Positions 1 through 13,662 of a stretch of 64,000 nt of DNA are shown in pieces (within the stretch, counting starts at the first letter, position 1; every line of letters begins with the position of its first letter). Below the pieces are notes generated by a model. That model saw only the letters and a program-made list of their open reading frames with translations, was not told the DNA's origin and searched no databases. The position numbers and the translations under genes were made by a program. The DNA is taken from assembly GCA_011033025.1 (NCBI GenBank), contig WFMF01000643.1, positions 1-64,000 on the forward strand, given 5' to 3'. The stretch is from Beroe forskalii (taxonomy: Eukaryota > Ctenophora > Nuda > Beroida > Beroidae).

Positions 1-654
1 GCTATTTTTCGACTTAATATGACAACTGTCCAAAATGTTTTTTAGCAGTTCATCGGACCCAAAGAATTTTCTCCCAAATTTCTTGAAATTCCAAGGTGCT
101 ATTTTTCCCTGTTGAAAAAGTTTGAAAAATCACATCATGAAATCTATGATTAAGAATTATTAAATGTTCAGGTCGGATAGCCCATGCAAATGAATTAGTT
201 CAGGGATTAATTCCTGAAAGGTATATACTGGGTGTCACATATGAATCTCAGATTCATGAATCATATAATTCATATGAATGAACTAGTTCATTCATATGAA
301 CTGCGTTGAACTGGAGTTCACCTGAATTCATTGAACTGCGTTGAACTGCGTTGAACTACGTTGAACTGCGTTGAACTGTGTTGAACTGCGTTGAACTGGA
401 GTTCACCTGAGTTCATTTGAGTTCACCTGAGTTCATGTCACTCAATGGGGAATAACATATGTTATTTTGGAAAACTTAGCTTTGCAACAGAATAGACCTA
501 AACGACTGTATGTAACTGTTAGTGTTACCCTACCCTCCACTGCGAGCACTTATTTTACGCAACACGTCCTTCCAAATTTCCAATTCCATTAGCTCATTAG
601 GAATGAGAAAATAATAATGTAAATAGAAATGTTATCTGACAGCGGAGGTAGTCA

Positions 655-2275
655 ATGACTTGACTCAATGACTGGACTTCATGACTTGACTCGACTCGAC
701 TCGACGACGCGACTCGACGACTCGACTTGACGACTCGACTCGACTCGACTCGACTCGACTCGACTCGACTCGACTCGTCTCGACGACTCGACTCAACGAC
801 TCGACGACTCGACTAGACGACTCGACTCGACGACTCGACTCGACTCGACTCGACTCGACTCGACGACTCGACTCGACGACTCGACTCGACGACTCGACTC
901 GACGACTCGACTCGACGACTCGACTCGACGACTCGACTCGACGACTCGACTCGATGACTCGACTCGACGACTCGACTCGACGACTCGACTCGACGACTCG
1001 ACTCGACGACTCGACTCGACGACTCGACTCGACGACTCAACTCGACGACTCGACTCGACGACTCGACTCGACGACTCGACGACTCGACGACTCGACTCGA
1101 CGACTCGACTCGACGACTCGACTCGACGACTCGACTCGACGACTCGACTCGACGACTCGACGACTCGACGACTCGACTCGACGACTCGACTCGACGACTC
1201 GACGACTCGACTCGACGACTCGACTCGACGACTCGACTCGACGACTCGACTCGACGACTCGACTCGACGACTCGACTCGACGACTCGACTCTTCGACGAC
1301 TCGACTCGACGACTCGACTCGACGACTCGACTCGACGACTCGACTCGACGACTCGACGACTCGACGACGACTCGACGACTCGACGACTCGACTCGACTCG
1401 ACGACTCGACTCGACTCGACTCGACTCGACTCGACGACTCGACGACTCGACCGACTCGACTCGACGACTCGACTCGACGACTCGACTCGACTCGACCTCG
1501 ACTCGACTCGACGACTCGACGACTCGACGACTCGACGACTCGACTCGACTCGACTCGACTCGACTCGACTCGACTCGACTCGACTCGACTCGACGACTCG
1601 ACTCGACGACTCGACGACTCGACTCGACGACTCGACTTGACGACTCGACTCGACTCGACTCGACTCGACGACTCGACTCGACGACTCGACTCGACTCGAC
1701 GACTCGACGACTCGACTCGACGAGCTCGACTCGACCTCGACGACTCGACTCGACGACTCGAGCTCGACGACTCGACTCGACGAGTTCTCGACTCGACTCG
1801 ACTCGTCGACTCGACGTCGACTCTCGACTCGAGTCGTCGAGTCGACGACTCGACTCGAGTCGTCGAGTCGACTCGTCGAGTCGAGTCGACGACTCGAGTC
1901 GTCGACTCGAGGCGTCGTCGAGTCGTCGAGTCGATTCCAGTCGTCGTCGAGTCGAGTCGAGTCGAGTCGTCGAGTCGAGTCGAGTCGTCGAGTCGAGTCG
2001 TCGAGTCGAGTCGTCGAGTCGAGTCGTCGAGTCGAGTCGTCGAGTCGAGTCGAGTCGAGTCGTCGAGTCGAGTCGTCGAGTCGAGTCGTCGAGTCGAGTC
2101 GTCGCGTCGAGTCGAGACGTCGAGTCGAGTCGTCGAGTCGAGTCGTCGAGTCGAGTCGAGTCGTTGAGACGAGTCGTCGAGTCGAGTCGTTGAGACAAGT
2201 CAGAGAGTCGTCAAATCAAGTCGTCGAGTTGAGGCATCGAGTCGATTTGAGTCGTCGAGTCACTGAGTGGTCGTA
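655..2275. repeat. CGACT/CGA simple satellite with a polarity switch
   Basis: About 1.6 kb of tandem CGACTC and CGACGACTC words. Up to about 1826 the + strand reads CGACTC; after about 1910 it reads the complement, GAGTCG. The zone between is mixed and contains the palindrome GACTCGAGTC centred at 1830/1831. The two halves could therefore pair as one large hairpin. Long open frames on both strands (813-2198, 954-1640, 1637-2167) follow from the periodicity and encode only Arg/Leu/Asp/Ser/Thr-type repeats; they are not genes. Confidence 0.9.
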
Positions 2276-2569
2276 GAGTGACTAGAGTTAATTCATGACG
2301 TAAGTGAAATTTTTTAGCTGTCACGTGACTGTACACTTAACAAGAGTACGAAAAATCGTTTATGGAAGAGCTCATTAAGACTTGAGTCTGATTTAACTAT
2401 TTGATTTTGGAAGCCCTTTTAGTGAAATGGATCAAGATGCAGCTAATTTGGTGAAGTTTAACAGCCTCTTTAAAATTGAAAAAAGCCTTTCAATAGGTGA
2501 CGTCACTCAGCAGTCAACCGGAATGAGAGACTTATCGGGCATAGATCAGAGCAGCAACGCCAAGAGGGC

Positions 2570-2815
2570 CCCATGGTAGCGCCAGTGCGCCACATCGACG
2601 CCAGGGCAGTGCCATGGTGTAAGCCACGAGGACGCCACGACGAAGCCATGAAGACGCCATGGCTTCACAGTGGCACTGCCATGACTGCCATGATGTCACC
2701 GTGGCGCCCTTGTGGCTTTATCGTTGCCCAGTAGTGGCGTCCTCGTGGCTTCACCATGGCACTGCCCTGGCGTCAACGCGGCACTGCGGTGCCGCACTGC
2801 CGCTCTCGTGGCGTC
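2570..2815. repeat. GC-rich inverted repeat
   Basis: The segment around 2597-2638 (GACGCCAGGGCAGTGCCATGG, then CCACGAGGACGCCAC) returns as its reverse complement around 2721-2780. The space between is filled by further GCCATG and GTGGC words. It would form a long imperfect hairpin. It lies between the satellite and the right-hand TTGAACTGCG block of the surrounding element. Confidence 0.65.
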
Positions 2816-3300
2816 GCTGATCCATGTTTTGATCCATCCCCGAAATATCTGTTAAGTTATCATTTTGACCTTCTAGATGAACTTCGAGATGAATTCGTTG
2901 AACTCCGTTGAACTGCGTTGAACTCCGTTGAACTGCGTTGAACTGCGTTGAACTCCGTTGAACTGGAGTCCGCGAGATGAACTTCCTAGTTCATATGAAT
3001 TCAAGGCGAACTGGAATGCATATGAGTTCATATGAATTCATATGCATCTCAGTTCACTAAATTTTGGTGAACTAGTTCATCCGTGTTTAATGAATTCATA
3101 TGAGTTCATATGAAGTTCATATGAACTTGGTGGAGTTCATATGAAGTTCATATGAATTTATATGAAGTTCATATGAATTTCATTCAAATAAAATTTATTT
3201 AACTGGTAAATGCATTCAAATGAACTCATATTAATTCATTTGAATTCATATGAAGTGCGCGGCGACTTCATATGAACTGCAGTTCACCCAGTATATAGCC

Positions 3301-6207
3301 CTTGACATGGGTTTAACTCCAATCATACCCCTCACATAGTATGGTAGTATAGTGGACTCCATCATAATATATGATGGAGTCCACACCTTCGAATAACCCG
3401 ATATATGAAGGATCATGGGCATTTGAGGTCAAAATTGCGTTTATTTGGGGCTCCTATATTTGCCAACCCCATCAAGTCCCTTATTTCAACATTCAAACAT
3501 ATTTATGAAATCTAGCACTGTTTACCTGTTAGATTGCATTGTGTTGAACTGCATGTGGTAGGTACTTGGTAACTTGCTTCAGATCAGGAAACATACTTCA
3601 GCAGTTCACTGAAGGCAGGAGACAGGAGTAGACAAACCTGGACTGGCATTACAATTACATGAGTTTTAACAAATTAATGACCATCAACCTTATAGTTACA
3701 ATGAATTAATGACATATCCAATATCTGGCAATATTGGAATCTTAAATCTTTTCAGTTTCTTATCTCGAAATGTTACTTCATGATTATTATAGTTAACCTG
3801 TTGCATTGTAGTGTATTCAACTGCAAGAAGTCTGCAGCTGCAAGTGGTAGGTAATTTGTAGCTCACATCATATCAGGGAACCTTCTTCTGCAGTTCAAGG
3901 AGGCACCAGTAGACAGGAGTAGGCAAATCTGGACCTACACGAGTTATAACAACTGAACAACCATTAAACTTTTAAAATGAAATAACAACTTTCAATTGTA
4001 ACTATAAGAGCTTCTCAGGGAATTTTTGAGTAATGCTGCCTTTGGTGCAGAGCATGAATTGTTAATTTAAATTTGTTCATAACCAAATAAGGAAGCTAGC
4101 TTGCATTTATGAAAGGCTTAATTTTTATGCCACAAACCTGGTTTCACTATGTCATGTGGATGAAGTCTCTAAAATGAAAGAGTCTTGAATGGTCTATATA
4201 TTTTCTGGGACATTGCATTATTGTGGCATGACTTTTGCGGCTAAAGGGCTATGTTGGAGAAGCAGCAGTTACCAATTTAGTAGAGAAAATCCCATAAAAT
4301 AAAGAATTTCTTTAAAACATCAATGTACAAGCATAGAAACAGTTTACATTTGTCACAAATATAGCCCCAATCCTTTTATAAAACACAATTCATAAGATAA
4401 TTCATAAGATAATTCATAAGATAATTCATAATTCAGGAATCAATTAACAACATTAAATAATTCGATTTATAGCATCAAAAGCATTCAGATGGATAGCCCA
4501 ATTAACAAAAGTATCCATGAAGCTCTATCCATTGCAGAATACTTCTATTCGTAGAAATTGATGTCTCGAAGAAAGATTTCTTTTTATTTCAAATAAATTC
4601 ATAGAAATAAATAATTAAAATGATTTATAGTGTATAGGATATTTTGATTTAATACTGACATTTAAGATCATTGATTCAACAGAAACATTTATTTCAAAAC
4701 ACCTGCCCATGGTTCATTGGAAAAATAATTCTACGGTCTCTTCATCGAATTTATTTGAAAAATTACTGCTCAAGAAAAAAAACAAAAAATCGACTCAAAT
4801 AATTTGTCAGAATTCCATCTGCGCGTGCGCGCCGCGCGCGCTAGATCGGCCGCCTAACGCGCGCGCGGCCACAGCAGGTGCGAACGACGTGGCCAATGGC
4901 CATTATGATGAAATTAGATCTATAGAAGCGAGGAGGATCAAAAAATTTTTGTGTGAAATAAAGTGATCCTTCTCGGCCACTGCAGTGGACGAAAAGGCTC
5001 AAAAAATTTTACATAAAATTTTTTGATCCTCCTCGGCCACGGGAGTGGACGAAAGGCTCAAAAATTTTTACATAAAAAAATTTTTATGAAAAATTTTTTA
5101 TGTAAAAAAAGTGAGCCTGCTCGGCCACCGTACGCCCCTGGTTATGGGAAAATTGGCTCATAATAGTATAATAAATTAAAATAGTATTTGAATTAAAAAA
5201 AATCTTTCTTAGTTGAAATAGTTTTTATTTTGGAGGTTTTACTTCTATTTCAACATAACAGCCGTACACGTACGGCCAATCACGACTAGTGTCCCATATA
5301 ATTCCAGCTGTCAGACGACCAGACGTTGTCAGACCCCGGCCCTTCGCCGCGCCGCGCCTTTGGCGCGCGGCGCGCGCGTTGCTAAACACGTATATCGCTG
5401 TTTGCGTTGCGCGGCGCGCGTACGCACACCTATGCGGGCTTAGGAAGCGCGCGCGTCTGATAACGCGTACGCACACCAATGCTTTGGCAAACTTAGCCCA
5501 TATTGCAGTGTGGGCTTAGGAAGTCTACCAATAGCTTTTTGAAACCACATTGGTTGATTGGTGTGTGTACGTGCGCAGCACTTCCGGTAGGAAGCATGAC
5601 GCCGCGCAACGCGTACAGGGGTATATATGGTATACGAGTTTAGCAAATATTATACCTACTTAGGGATTTTTCAAAATGCAATGCAGTGCTCTTTGGTGAT
5701 TTGAATCTGCTATAAGATGTTCTCATTTCTATCACAGGTGTAAGGTGAATATTGTGAAACTGCTGCCAAGAAATACTACCAAGCATGCTTAGTTGCCTAG
5801 TTGCAGGGCAACATTGAATTGAATAAAATGTTTACTGTAGTTGACTAGTTGTAGCACTCCAAGAAGGTCCTTTACATATATTTAGAATTTAGATGGAAAA
5901 ATATATGCTGTTATTGTTCTGTAAAAGTTAATTTCCATGCAGTTAATTTCTTTATTTAAATACAGTATATCATCCTTCAGATAATATTATCGTTTCTTAA
6001 TCATTGTAATTGTGATTCACCTCTCATTACAAATGTTGGGTGCTTTCTCAACCTGTATTTTATAATATTTGACTCTCTTCGGAGATTTTTCCAAAAAAAT
6101 AAAAATCATCAAAAAAAAATATATATCATCCTATTTGTATTAGGCAGTTAGATCATGTCTGGAGATTCCTATGTCTCTTCCGAGATTTTTCACAAGTTAC
6201 ATGTGTA
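3301..6207. other. Gene-free spacer with small repeats
   Basis: No gene recognised. Two diverged copies of a segment of about 150 bp lie at 3535-3680 and 3810-3960, sharing words such as GTGGTAGGTA and GACAGGAGTAG. A 13-bp unit (AATTCATAAGAT) is repeated about four times at 4388-4432. AT-rich hairpins containing TCGGCCAC and GTGGACGAAA recur at 4930-5140. GC-rich repeats with GCGTACGCACACC at about 5418 and 5465 fill 5260-5620. Open frames at 4709-4966 and 5225-5646 fall in these repeats and resemble no protein I know. Confidence 0.5.
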
Positions 6208-7081
6208 AGGGATCATTCACATATTACGTAATCACAACTACTGTAAACTTGATTATGAGGGGGAGGGGAGGGGGGGGGGGGTTAAAGTCGGCCAAAAACC
6301 ACATTATTTATTTTAGTTTACTTTGGCCTACTAAATACAAAAATCGTGATATTGAGAATAAAACTAAAATAAAACATCCAATCAAAAATTGTCTAATGAT
6401 ATGTTTTAATTGTGGAGTCGAATTTTGAAGGAAAAGAAGTCCATTTTCAATCATCAATAGCATAGGTTATATGTCAGTTTTGCTGAATTGAATTGTAAAA
6501 AGTTTATAATTGAATTGCTGTAAAAATTTATAATTGAAATGCTGTAAAAGTTTATACATTTATTGGATTGAATATAGATCTGACATCCCTGTGCCCAGGG
6601 ATCACATCTGATTCATTTGGGATTGTTCACATATTACATAATCACCTAGGGGGAGGGGGTGTTTTCAAATGATTACGTTTGATTACCGGGAGGGGGAGGG
6701 GGTTTGGTGGTTGATCACATAATCAAAATATCTAATTTTAAACACAATTTTTGAAATTTTTGTCACAAATTCTCCGTTTTGTCTAGGAAAATTTTCAAAA
6801 AACCGACTCAAGCACCATTTTTAAGCAAATTTTTTAAAAACTTACCTCCATATTTTCATAAATATTTCCAAAGTTGAAACATAGGTAATCAATTTTAAGG
6901 TATTTACACTTTCCATTTTCTTCATTTTCTACACTAAAAGGTGGGGGGGGGTTAAGCCATGATTATGTAATATTCTCCTCAAGAGAGGGGGGTTGAGCTT
7001 TGATTACGTTTGATTACAAGGGGGAGGGAGGGGGTTTGAAAATGGCCACAAATTGATTACATAATATGTGAATGATCCCTT
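6208..7081. mobile_element. MITE-like element with 28-bp inverted ends
   Basis: The left end at 6208-6235 starts AAGGGATCATTCACATATTA. The right end at 7054-7081 is its reverse complement with one mismatch. A related internal end at about 6627-6652 and several G-rich tracts (GGGGGAGGGGG) suggest two overlapping or nested copies. There is no coding capacity and no clear target duplication. The right end lies about 70 bp upstream of the acceptor-like site before RPS11, so the element forms part of that gene's upstream region. Confidence 0.65.
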
Positions 7082-7170
7082 TCTGCAGAATCTACTTCAA
7101 TTCAGCTCGTGAATAATGTTTCTCATTCAATTAAGTTGTTTTTATTCACAGACTTATCATTAATTGAGGG

Positions 7171-7650
7171 ATGTCTGAGCAGACAGAGAAGTCTTTTCAA
7201 AAGCAGCCAGCTGTTTTCTTGAACAAGAAACGGCAGATTGGTGCAAAGGTTTCAAAAGCTGGAAAAGAGATACGATGGACCAAAAATGTTGGTCTAGGAA
7301 TAAAGACACCTCGTGAAGCAATTGAAGGAACATACATAGACAAGAAGTGCCCATTCACTGGTAATGTTTCTATCCGGGGAAGGCTCTTGAGAGGAACTGT
7401 GAACAACATCAAGATGAAGAGAACTTTGACTATCAGACGTGACTATCTTCATTACATCAAGAAGTATAATAGGTTTGAGAAACGGCACAAGAACATATCT
7501 GCTCATGTTTCTCCAGCTTTTCTAGATCTCAAAAAGGGTGACTCTGTTCTGGTTGGGCAATGCAGGCCCCTGTCAAAGACTGTGAGATTCAATGTTTTGA
7601 AAGTCATCGCTACTTCAGGTAATGACAAGAAGAAGTTTGCCAAGTTCTGA
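7171..7650 (+). CDS. RPS11: 40S ribosomal protein S11 (uS17)
   Basis: Structural protein of the small ribosomal subunit, acting in the cytoplasm. The 159-residue product matches animal RPS11 along its whole length: the block [20 protein letters not shown] (about residues 46-65), then [27 protein letters not shown] and the C-terminal [14 protein letters not shown] are close to the family sequence. The open frame is uninterrupted. The ATG at 7171 gives the expected length. An acceptor-like TTATTCACAG ends at 7151, 19 bases before the ATG, so the 5' leader is probably spliced or trans-spliced. An AATAAA lies at 7754. First gene of the + strand run. Confidence 0.97.
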   Translation: MSEQTEKSFQKQPAVFLNKKRQIGAKVSKAGKEIRWTKNVGLGIKTPREAIEGTYIDKKCPFTGNVSIRGRLLRGTVNNIKMKRTLTIRRDYLHYIKKYNRFEKRHKNISAHVSPAFLDLKKGDSVLVGQCRPLSKTVRFNVLKVIATSGNDKKKFAKF

Positions 7651-8171
7651 TAAGTTCCTGAATTTTATCTTACATATAACTGTTGTTTTATTTGTGTCCA
7701 AAATGCAAATGGTATTGAGGTAAACATTTTATTCAATCCAATAATTACAAGCAAATAAAATTGAATTTCAGCATATGAGGTATGATGATCATTTGAATTT
7801 ACGATTTTCAAGAAACCCAATTTGTACCTTCCATAGAAATTCTATGGAAGATAAGAATATAATTTTGCACTTTTATCAATACCCTTTATATCCCTTTACA
7901 TAATACCGTTTATATCAATACCCTTGTTTGATCATAATCCATCTGCTCTCCTCATTATGTCCTCATTATGTCAATAATATTGCAAAACTGATTCACATCA
8001 CATAGATTCCTCTCCAACACAAGGTTTTTGGTTCATCACCTTGTTTACTAGCATAATTTGGTCCTTTCTGGAATGATACTTTTTTCATTATCTAATTACC
8101 CATTTACCCATGAATATGTTTATTGTTGAAACTCATTATTAACTTATTGAAAGTATTAACTTTTATTTGAG

Positions 8172-11100
8172 ATGGATGTTCTGGAATCATTTGCTGTGGA
8201 AGATGACCTAGCAACATTCTTAGATGACAACTACAATGCTGAAACTTATGCCAATTCCATCATAGCTTTATCATCTGTTGCACAAACATTGCAAGCATTG
8301 CAGGTTTGGAATGGAGATATATTCTATTTTTTTCATGTGGCAGTTTGAATACCATCCAATACTATTAAATTTTAGTCCCAGTTCTTGATGGATGGCCTAT
8401 TCAATAGATATTTGACTTTGTGCTTCCCCTTAGCACACTATAGATGCTTATCTAGTGAATAGGATTGGTTTTGATTCATGTATTTGTAATTGAATTGAAT
8501 TCTAACATTTCAATCAAACTTTGTTGATCACCAAGATACTTGAGATTACAAAAGTAAGAAATTAGGCTTAGTTTAATCATTTTAACGCCTCCAATTTTGT
8601 ATTAACCAAATTTTATTTAATAACAGGTTGGGGTTGAGAAGTTAGATACTGCACTTGAACAACATGTCTCTGAGCACTATGAAGATTTGATAAATCAAGC
8701 AACTGGAATGGACATTCTTGAGGAGGTTTGATTACAATCTTCCAAATACTTGAAATATCAAATTTCTTCTCCTAGGCCCCTTCCTAATATATATCAAGTT
8801 AAAAGTTAGCATTTTATGTAGTAAGATTCACTTGCTGTCGATACTCACGATTTGAAATTGAATTGAGTTAGATTGAATCAGAATGAGACATTCCCTCTCA
8901 TTGCTCTGTTAACAATGAAAAATCATGTTTAACCAGCCAGCTTTCTGATATATGTTATTTTTCTCCTCAGTCTCTTGCTATAGTAAAGACTCGGATAAAC
9001 CAGCTACAGAGGTCCATGGGGACAATAAAGAAAAGACTCTCTGAGCCCTATCATCAGATGAGCACTAGAACTCTTCAACTTAGCAGACTACAGAAGTGCT
9101 GTGATGTGCTGCGGCGTGTCACCAGAATCCAATACCTCACTAAAAGGTTGAAGCAACAGTTGGAGGGTGGCGTCAAGGAGATCACAAAGACCTCTCAGAC
9201 CTTCAGTGAGCTACAATATTTATACGGGGATGGGGATCTGGCTGGTATTGATGTTATTGACAGGGACTTAGAATGGGTGATGGAAGCTCGGGTTAACATG
9301 GAAAATCAAGCTCAGCAGCTTCTCAGCCAAGGGCTTTCTTCGCTCAATCAAAACCAGGTTATGATGATTGGGGTGGGGGTATGGGAATATTGATTTGTTG
9401 CAATATGAAATTAAGAAGGATCTGCTGTCGGGTCATATTACTCATTTATGATTTATGCTTTCTATAGACTATAGACTATAGACTATATACTGGTAGACTA
9501 TACAGTGACAGTCTTTAAACCACATTTTTAGTCCGTTCTATGCATGTATAGTTACAGCATGTATAGTTTTTTGACATGATCCCCATGAGAATTTGACATT
9601 AATCAAGTATGGTTCTTTTTGCCTACAACAAGAGGCTGGCTCTGCCATTTAGATTCATTCATTCATTATAGTTACAGCCTGAGTATTCTTTGAGCACCAG
9701 CTATTTTTCCCTCGCATCCCTAACTCTTTCCACCATAAACTAACTGAATATTTTCGATTCAATTCAACTTGTCTTCAGACCAGCTCAGCACTGCAAGTGT
9801 TTAACAGTATTGGAACCCTGCGAGAAGTCGTCACCACTCACATAGAAACCACATGTACCAGTATTCAGGAGGGCCTTAATTCCGCACTCCATGGAAAGTT
9901 GGAGCAGTCATTCAGTGGTGTTGCACCAGGTTTGATAACATTGAAAATCGTACCATTTGAATTTGAATGATTTCCTTGACTTGCTTTAGAAAATCAATGT
10001 GGGCTATGATTCTAACTTGACTGGACTCAATTAATTAAAGTCACTGGAAATTATATAATAGGAATTGGTTTAATTTTCAGTAGTTGTGAAGCTTGGGGCC
10101 TGTGAGTCTCTCAATAACGGCATTATTACAATTTCCCCATCCCCAGGGGAGTGAGCCTTGGCTCAACAGCCGCCAGTCGAGCCAGTCTCTGGTCCTGTCT
10201 GGACAAGTGGAGCACGCAGATCACCGCGCAGTACAACCAGATGCACGTGCTGCACAGGACACTGGGTAGACGCCGTGACACCGCCTCCCACAGGACTTTG
10301 CTGGAGGAGTGCGAAGTGACCCCCATCCAGACCTTCGTGAGTGCTGTCCACTCCGCTCTTCAGGAGGAGTTGAGGAATGTCAACAGCGCCGCCAAACAGG
10401 CACTCAACTTGGAGTACCCTAAAGCTCTGAGACTTGTGATGTCTCTGTGGGCCCACTTTGGAGAGAAGCTGGGAGTGGAGGGTCTGGAGAATGTGGAACT
10501 TCCTAAAACCAACGTGAGTACTAAGGAAGGAATGTTAGGACCTGCCCTGTATCACTGTGTTAGTAGTGCATACCACTCTAGAATACTAGTAAATTTCACT
10601 AGTTTTCCGCTCTGATCTTCCACTTCCACTTTTTGGCTTGTCGGCGTACTTTTGGTCTGCCTATATCTGAAACAAACCTCTCACCCAGGTTCGGGAGGTT
10701 CTAACAACCTTCCAGTGTACCTACCTTGCTCGCTCCCTCAACCGGCTCCTTGACCCCGTCAACATGGCCTTCTCTGGGAAGGGAGTTCCTAGCCAGGCAG
10801 AGATGGAGGGGCTGGTGAGGGCCATGGTCAGTGAGGTCACTGCAGCCAGAGGAGACCAAGAGCTCAAGAGTGAGTATAAATGGCGTTGTGTTAGATTTTG
10901 TGAAATATGGTCAAATTTGTAGCGATTTATCCCAGACTAGAGCTGGCATGACTTGTATGTCTAGGCAGTCTACAATCTGGGAAATAGTACACTGGATGAG
11001 TGAAATGTTGATGTTTTCATTGAACACTCACTCTTTCTCCTCACAGAGTGGTATCACAGTTTGGACTGTGTTGTAGGTTCTATACCATATCTAGTTGTAA

Positions 11101-13196
11101 TGTTGATAAACCACCACTGTTCTCTAGAACTGAGTACAAGCAACGTTGTGAAGGCTGTGAGAGACGTGCTCAACAAGTGTGAGGGTCTCTTCTACCACGG
11201 GAGCAGTGTTAACGACATATCCTCAGACCCGAACCAACACCATGTAAGGAATATACAGGTGAGAGAGGGCTCTAACTCAGCTATCAAGGCACTGCAGAAT
11301 ACCACTCACATCTAATGATATTAACCATACCAAGACATGTAAGATTTGAAACTTGTCACCGAGCGATTAGAGTGTCAATTATATAACCTTATCAGGTCGT
11401 GAATGCGCTGTGCACCCTCTACAACAAATTAGTGGAGGTACCCACCGACCTGACAGCCTGCAGAGGGGAGGTCTGGACCATGATATCAACCGACATCAAC
11501 TCACTCCTTGCACCCTTCAGGTTAGTCTCTACTCTCTAGTTTCAAGAGACCAGCAGTTACTGATGGTGATATGTAACATTTTATTGCAAGTTAATTTCCC
11601 GAACCAACTCTTCACTGCACTATTCTGCTTCACTTTTCCTGTGCTGTGGATTGCGAGGGGAGGAAAGGGATCTTAAACCGTGACATTATAGCCATGCGGT
11701 GTGAGGTTAGCCTGTCCATGGTATTTTCACGAGATGACACATCCTACATTTCCACACTTCACTACTCCCATTACCCGTGGTAGAGTCTAAAACCCCCATC
11801 CCAGGTTGCAGATAGAGCACATCCTGAACACAATGCATGAGACAGACTACAGCTTCTCCAGCCCTGAAGTCTCAGGCTGCTCCACGTACCTGACTCTGAT
11901 TGAGGAGGCCGTGTCTCACCTCACCTCCTCCTACCTGAGTCTCCTCACTTCTCGGGGCACCCTCACTCCTGCCCTGGAAGGTTTCCAGGACTCCCTCACT
12001 TCCCTCTATCTCCATCACTTGAGTGTGGTGAGGCCGCTAGGGGAGGGTGGTAAGATGCAGCTAGCCACTGACATAGCCGAGGTGGAGAGGGTCCTGGGAG
12101 GACTGCTGGATGAACACAGCGTCAGCAAGCAGTTCAAGGTCCTGAGGGGCTTCAGGGCTGTCCTCTTTCTTACTGAGAAGGACTTGAGCACTGTGAGGAA
12201 TGTGCCCAAAGCTCTGCTACTCAACCATCTCTTCTCTAGAGCTGGGGAGGCATTGCTGTCACCCTACAAGGTGAGTCAGTAGGTTTGTTCGGAGGGGGTC
12301 CTCACAGAAGCTTCCTTTATATCACAAATCGTATATTTCATTTAAGAGGTTGTGGTATAGCTTCAGAAGAAATATATCGCATGTCAACTTCAAATTAAAA
12401 TATTGATCACAATTTCTCGAAAGTTGTGGTGATTGGAAAAATACATCTTTTATTGATCAAGCCAACACGCCATCACATTTGTATATACCTCCCCCAGTCC
12501 CTCTTGAGTCTCATCCCTGATAACCGGAATCAGATTTCTACCCATCTTAAATCATTACTTCATTTTCAGGTTGCTGGCTGGTCGGCCTCCCAATACGTTG
12601 CTTGGTTAGACTCCCACCCTTCCGAAGCAGTGGACATGATTCAGGGCACTATTCAGTGGTATGAAGACATGATCAGAGAGTCGGGGGCTCTGGAGTTCGA
12701 CCCTATCTACCCAGCCATCATGGCAGTGCTGCACACTTGTGAGTATCTGATTGGGGTCCTTGTGTAATGTGTTGAAGTGCAGGAGGTACAGATCTGTGTT
12801 GTAAGATCTAATGAAATGTACATAACGCATGACCTGATAACGGTCCAATCAGATCTTGCAGTGACCATACTGCCTTCTAATTTATTAAATCCAGTGTTTA
12901 GCATAAATGAAAATACTTCATATGATCCAGTACAAATTTAAAGCTTTGATCTCAGTGGTTGAGTTTCAGACTCCAAATTATCGATTGAAAAATTATGGAC
13001 GACGAAATGGGCGATTTTATCATACTCCTCAAACCATAACACTTAGCTCTGTGAGTCACTTTACCTGAGAGAAGAAAGACAACCTGGCCTTATTCTGATG
13101 GAATGTTGTCAAGGGTGCGGCTACCACCTTTACTCTTCTGATAACCTAATGCTTTGAAACCTTCCAGGAGCTAAAGTTGGAGGAGAGAAGAACTGA
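8172..13196 (+). CDS. COG5: Conserved oligomeric Golgi complex subunit 5, 11 exons
   Basis: Subunit of the COG tether, which returns resident enzymes within the Golgi by retrograde vesicles. Exons read from splice sites and homology: 8172-8303, 8627-8725, 8971-9357, 9779-9929, 10152-10513, 10689-10869, 11128-11258, 11396-11520, 11805-12270, 12570-12738 and possibly 13171-13196. Together they give about 742 residues, somewhat shorter than human COG5. Recognisable pieces are the N-terminal helical region with a QATGM-type motif (exon 2), RLQ..CD.LRR (exon 3), TAASRASLW (exon 5), RPLGEGGKMQLATDIAE (exon 9) and a WLDSHPSE-like block (exon 10). An acceptor-like AG abuts the ATG. Exon 5 needs acceptor AG at 10150-10151 to keep frame; AG at 10145-10146 would shift it. 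The last few residues are uncertain: the better acceptor at 13166-13167 gives an immediate stop. Confidence 0.9.
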
Positions 13197-13662
13197 AGAA
13201 GCTAGAGTCACAGCCTCCAGTTGTGATATTACTGCCAAATAACTTATCAAATAATTTGGTTAAATTTAGTATTTGCAATGAGAACTTAACCAAACTGGAA
13301 GGAGAGAATTCCTTGAAAATTTGAGTAACTTCAGTTGTGATATTACTGCAAATGCTTTTAGCTGCGTTATTTTTAGTTTCATTTTATTTCATTGGATTTT
13401 GAATATGTTTCAGATAACTTTATTGGTAAATTAAATTGTTGAAATTAAATAATGAATTTTGTAATGTAACTGTAAATTTATGATTGATAAGCCTGGTTCT
13501 CATGTTTGAAGACCGTTGAAGAATCAAGTTGTTTGATTATTTCGTTTAAATTGGATTTCATTGAATTGCCCTAAATTTATTTAATTAAATATTTCACAAT
13601 TTCACAATCTCGAATTAGATTCTATTTTGAGGATTTAAGTTCGGTAAAACCATGACTAAGCC

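Larger units (their letters stand above)
220..3300. mobile_element. Composite element with inverted ends carrying satellite DNA
   Basis: A 13-bp end, TATATACTGGGTG at 222-234, is repeated inverted at 3285-3297. Inside each end come blocks rich in palindromic ATATGAA/TTCATAT words (240-300 and 2985-3270) and a 10-bp repeat of the type TTGAACTGCG (300-400 and 2895-2960). Between them lie the CGACTCGA-type satellite and a GC-rich foldback. The mirror order of these blocks suggests one large foldback-type unit rather than chance neighbours. No target-site duplication is visible and no transposase is encoded, so calling it mobile is inference. Confidence 0.5.

Noticed and set aside
813..2198. Long Ser/Arg- and Leu/Asp-rich frames on both strands
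   Set aside because: The CGACT satellite period opens all frames; there is no non-repeat sequence in them.
4709..5646. Short frames in GC-rich repeats upstream of RPS11
   Set aside because: Composition follows palindromic GCGCGC repeats; several overlap on both strands.
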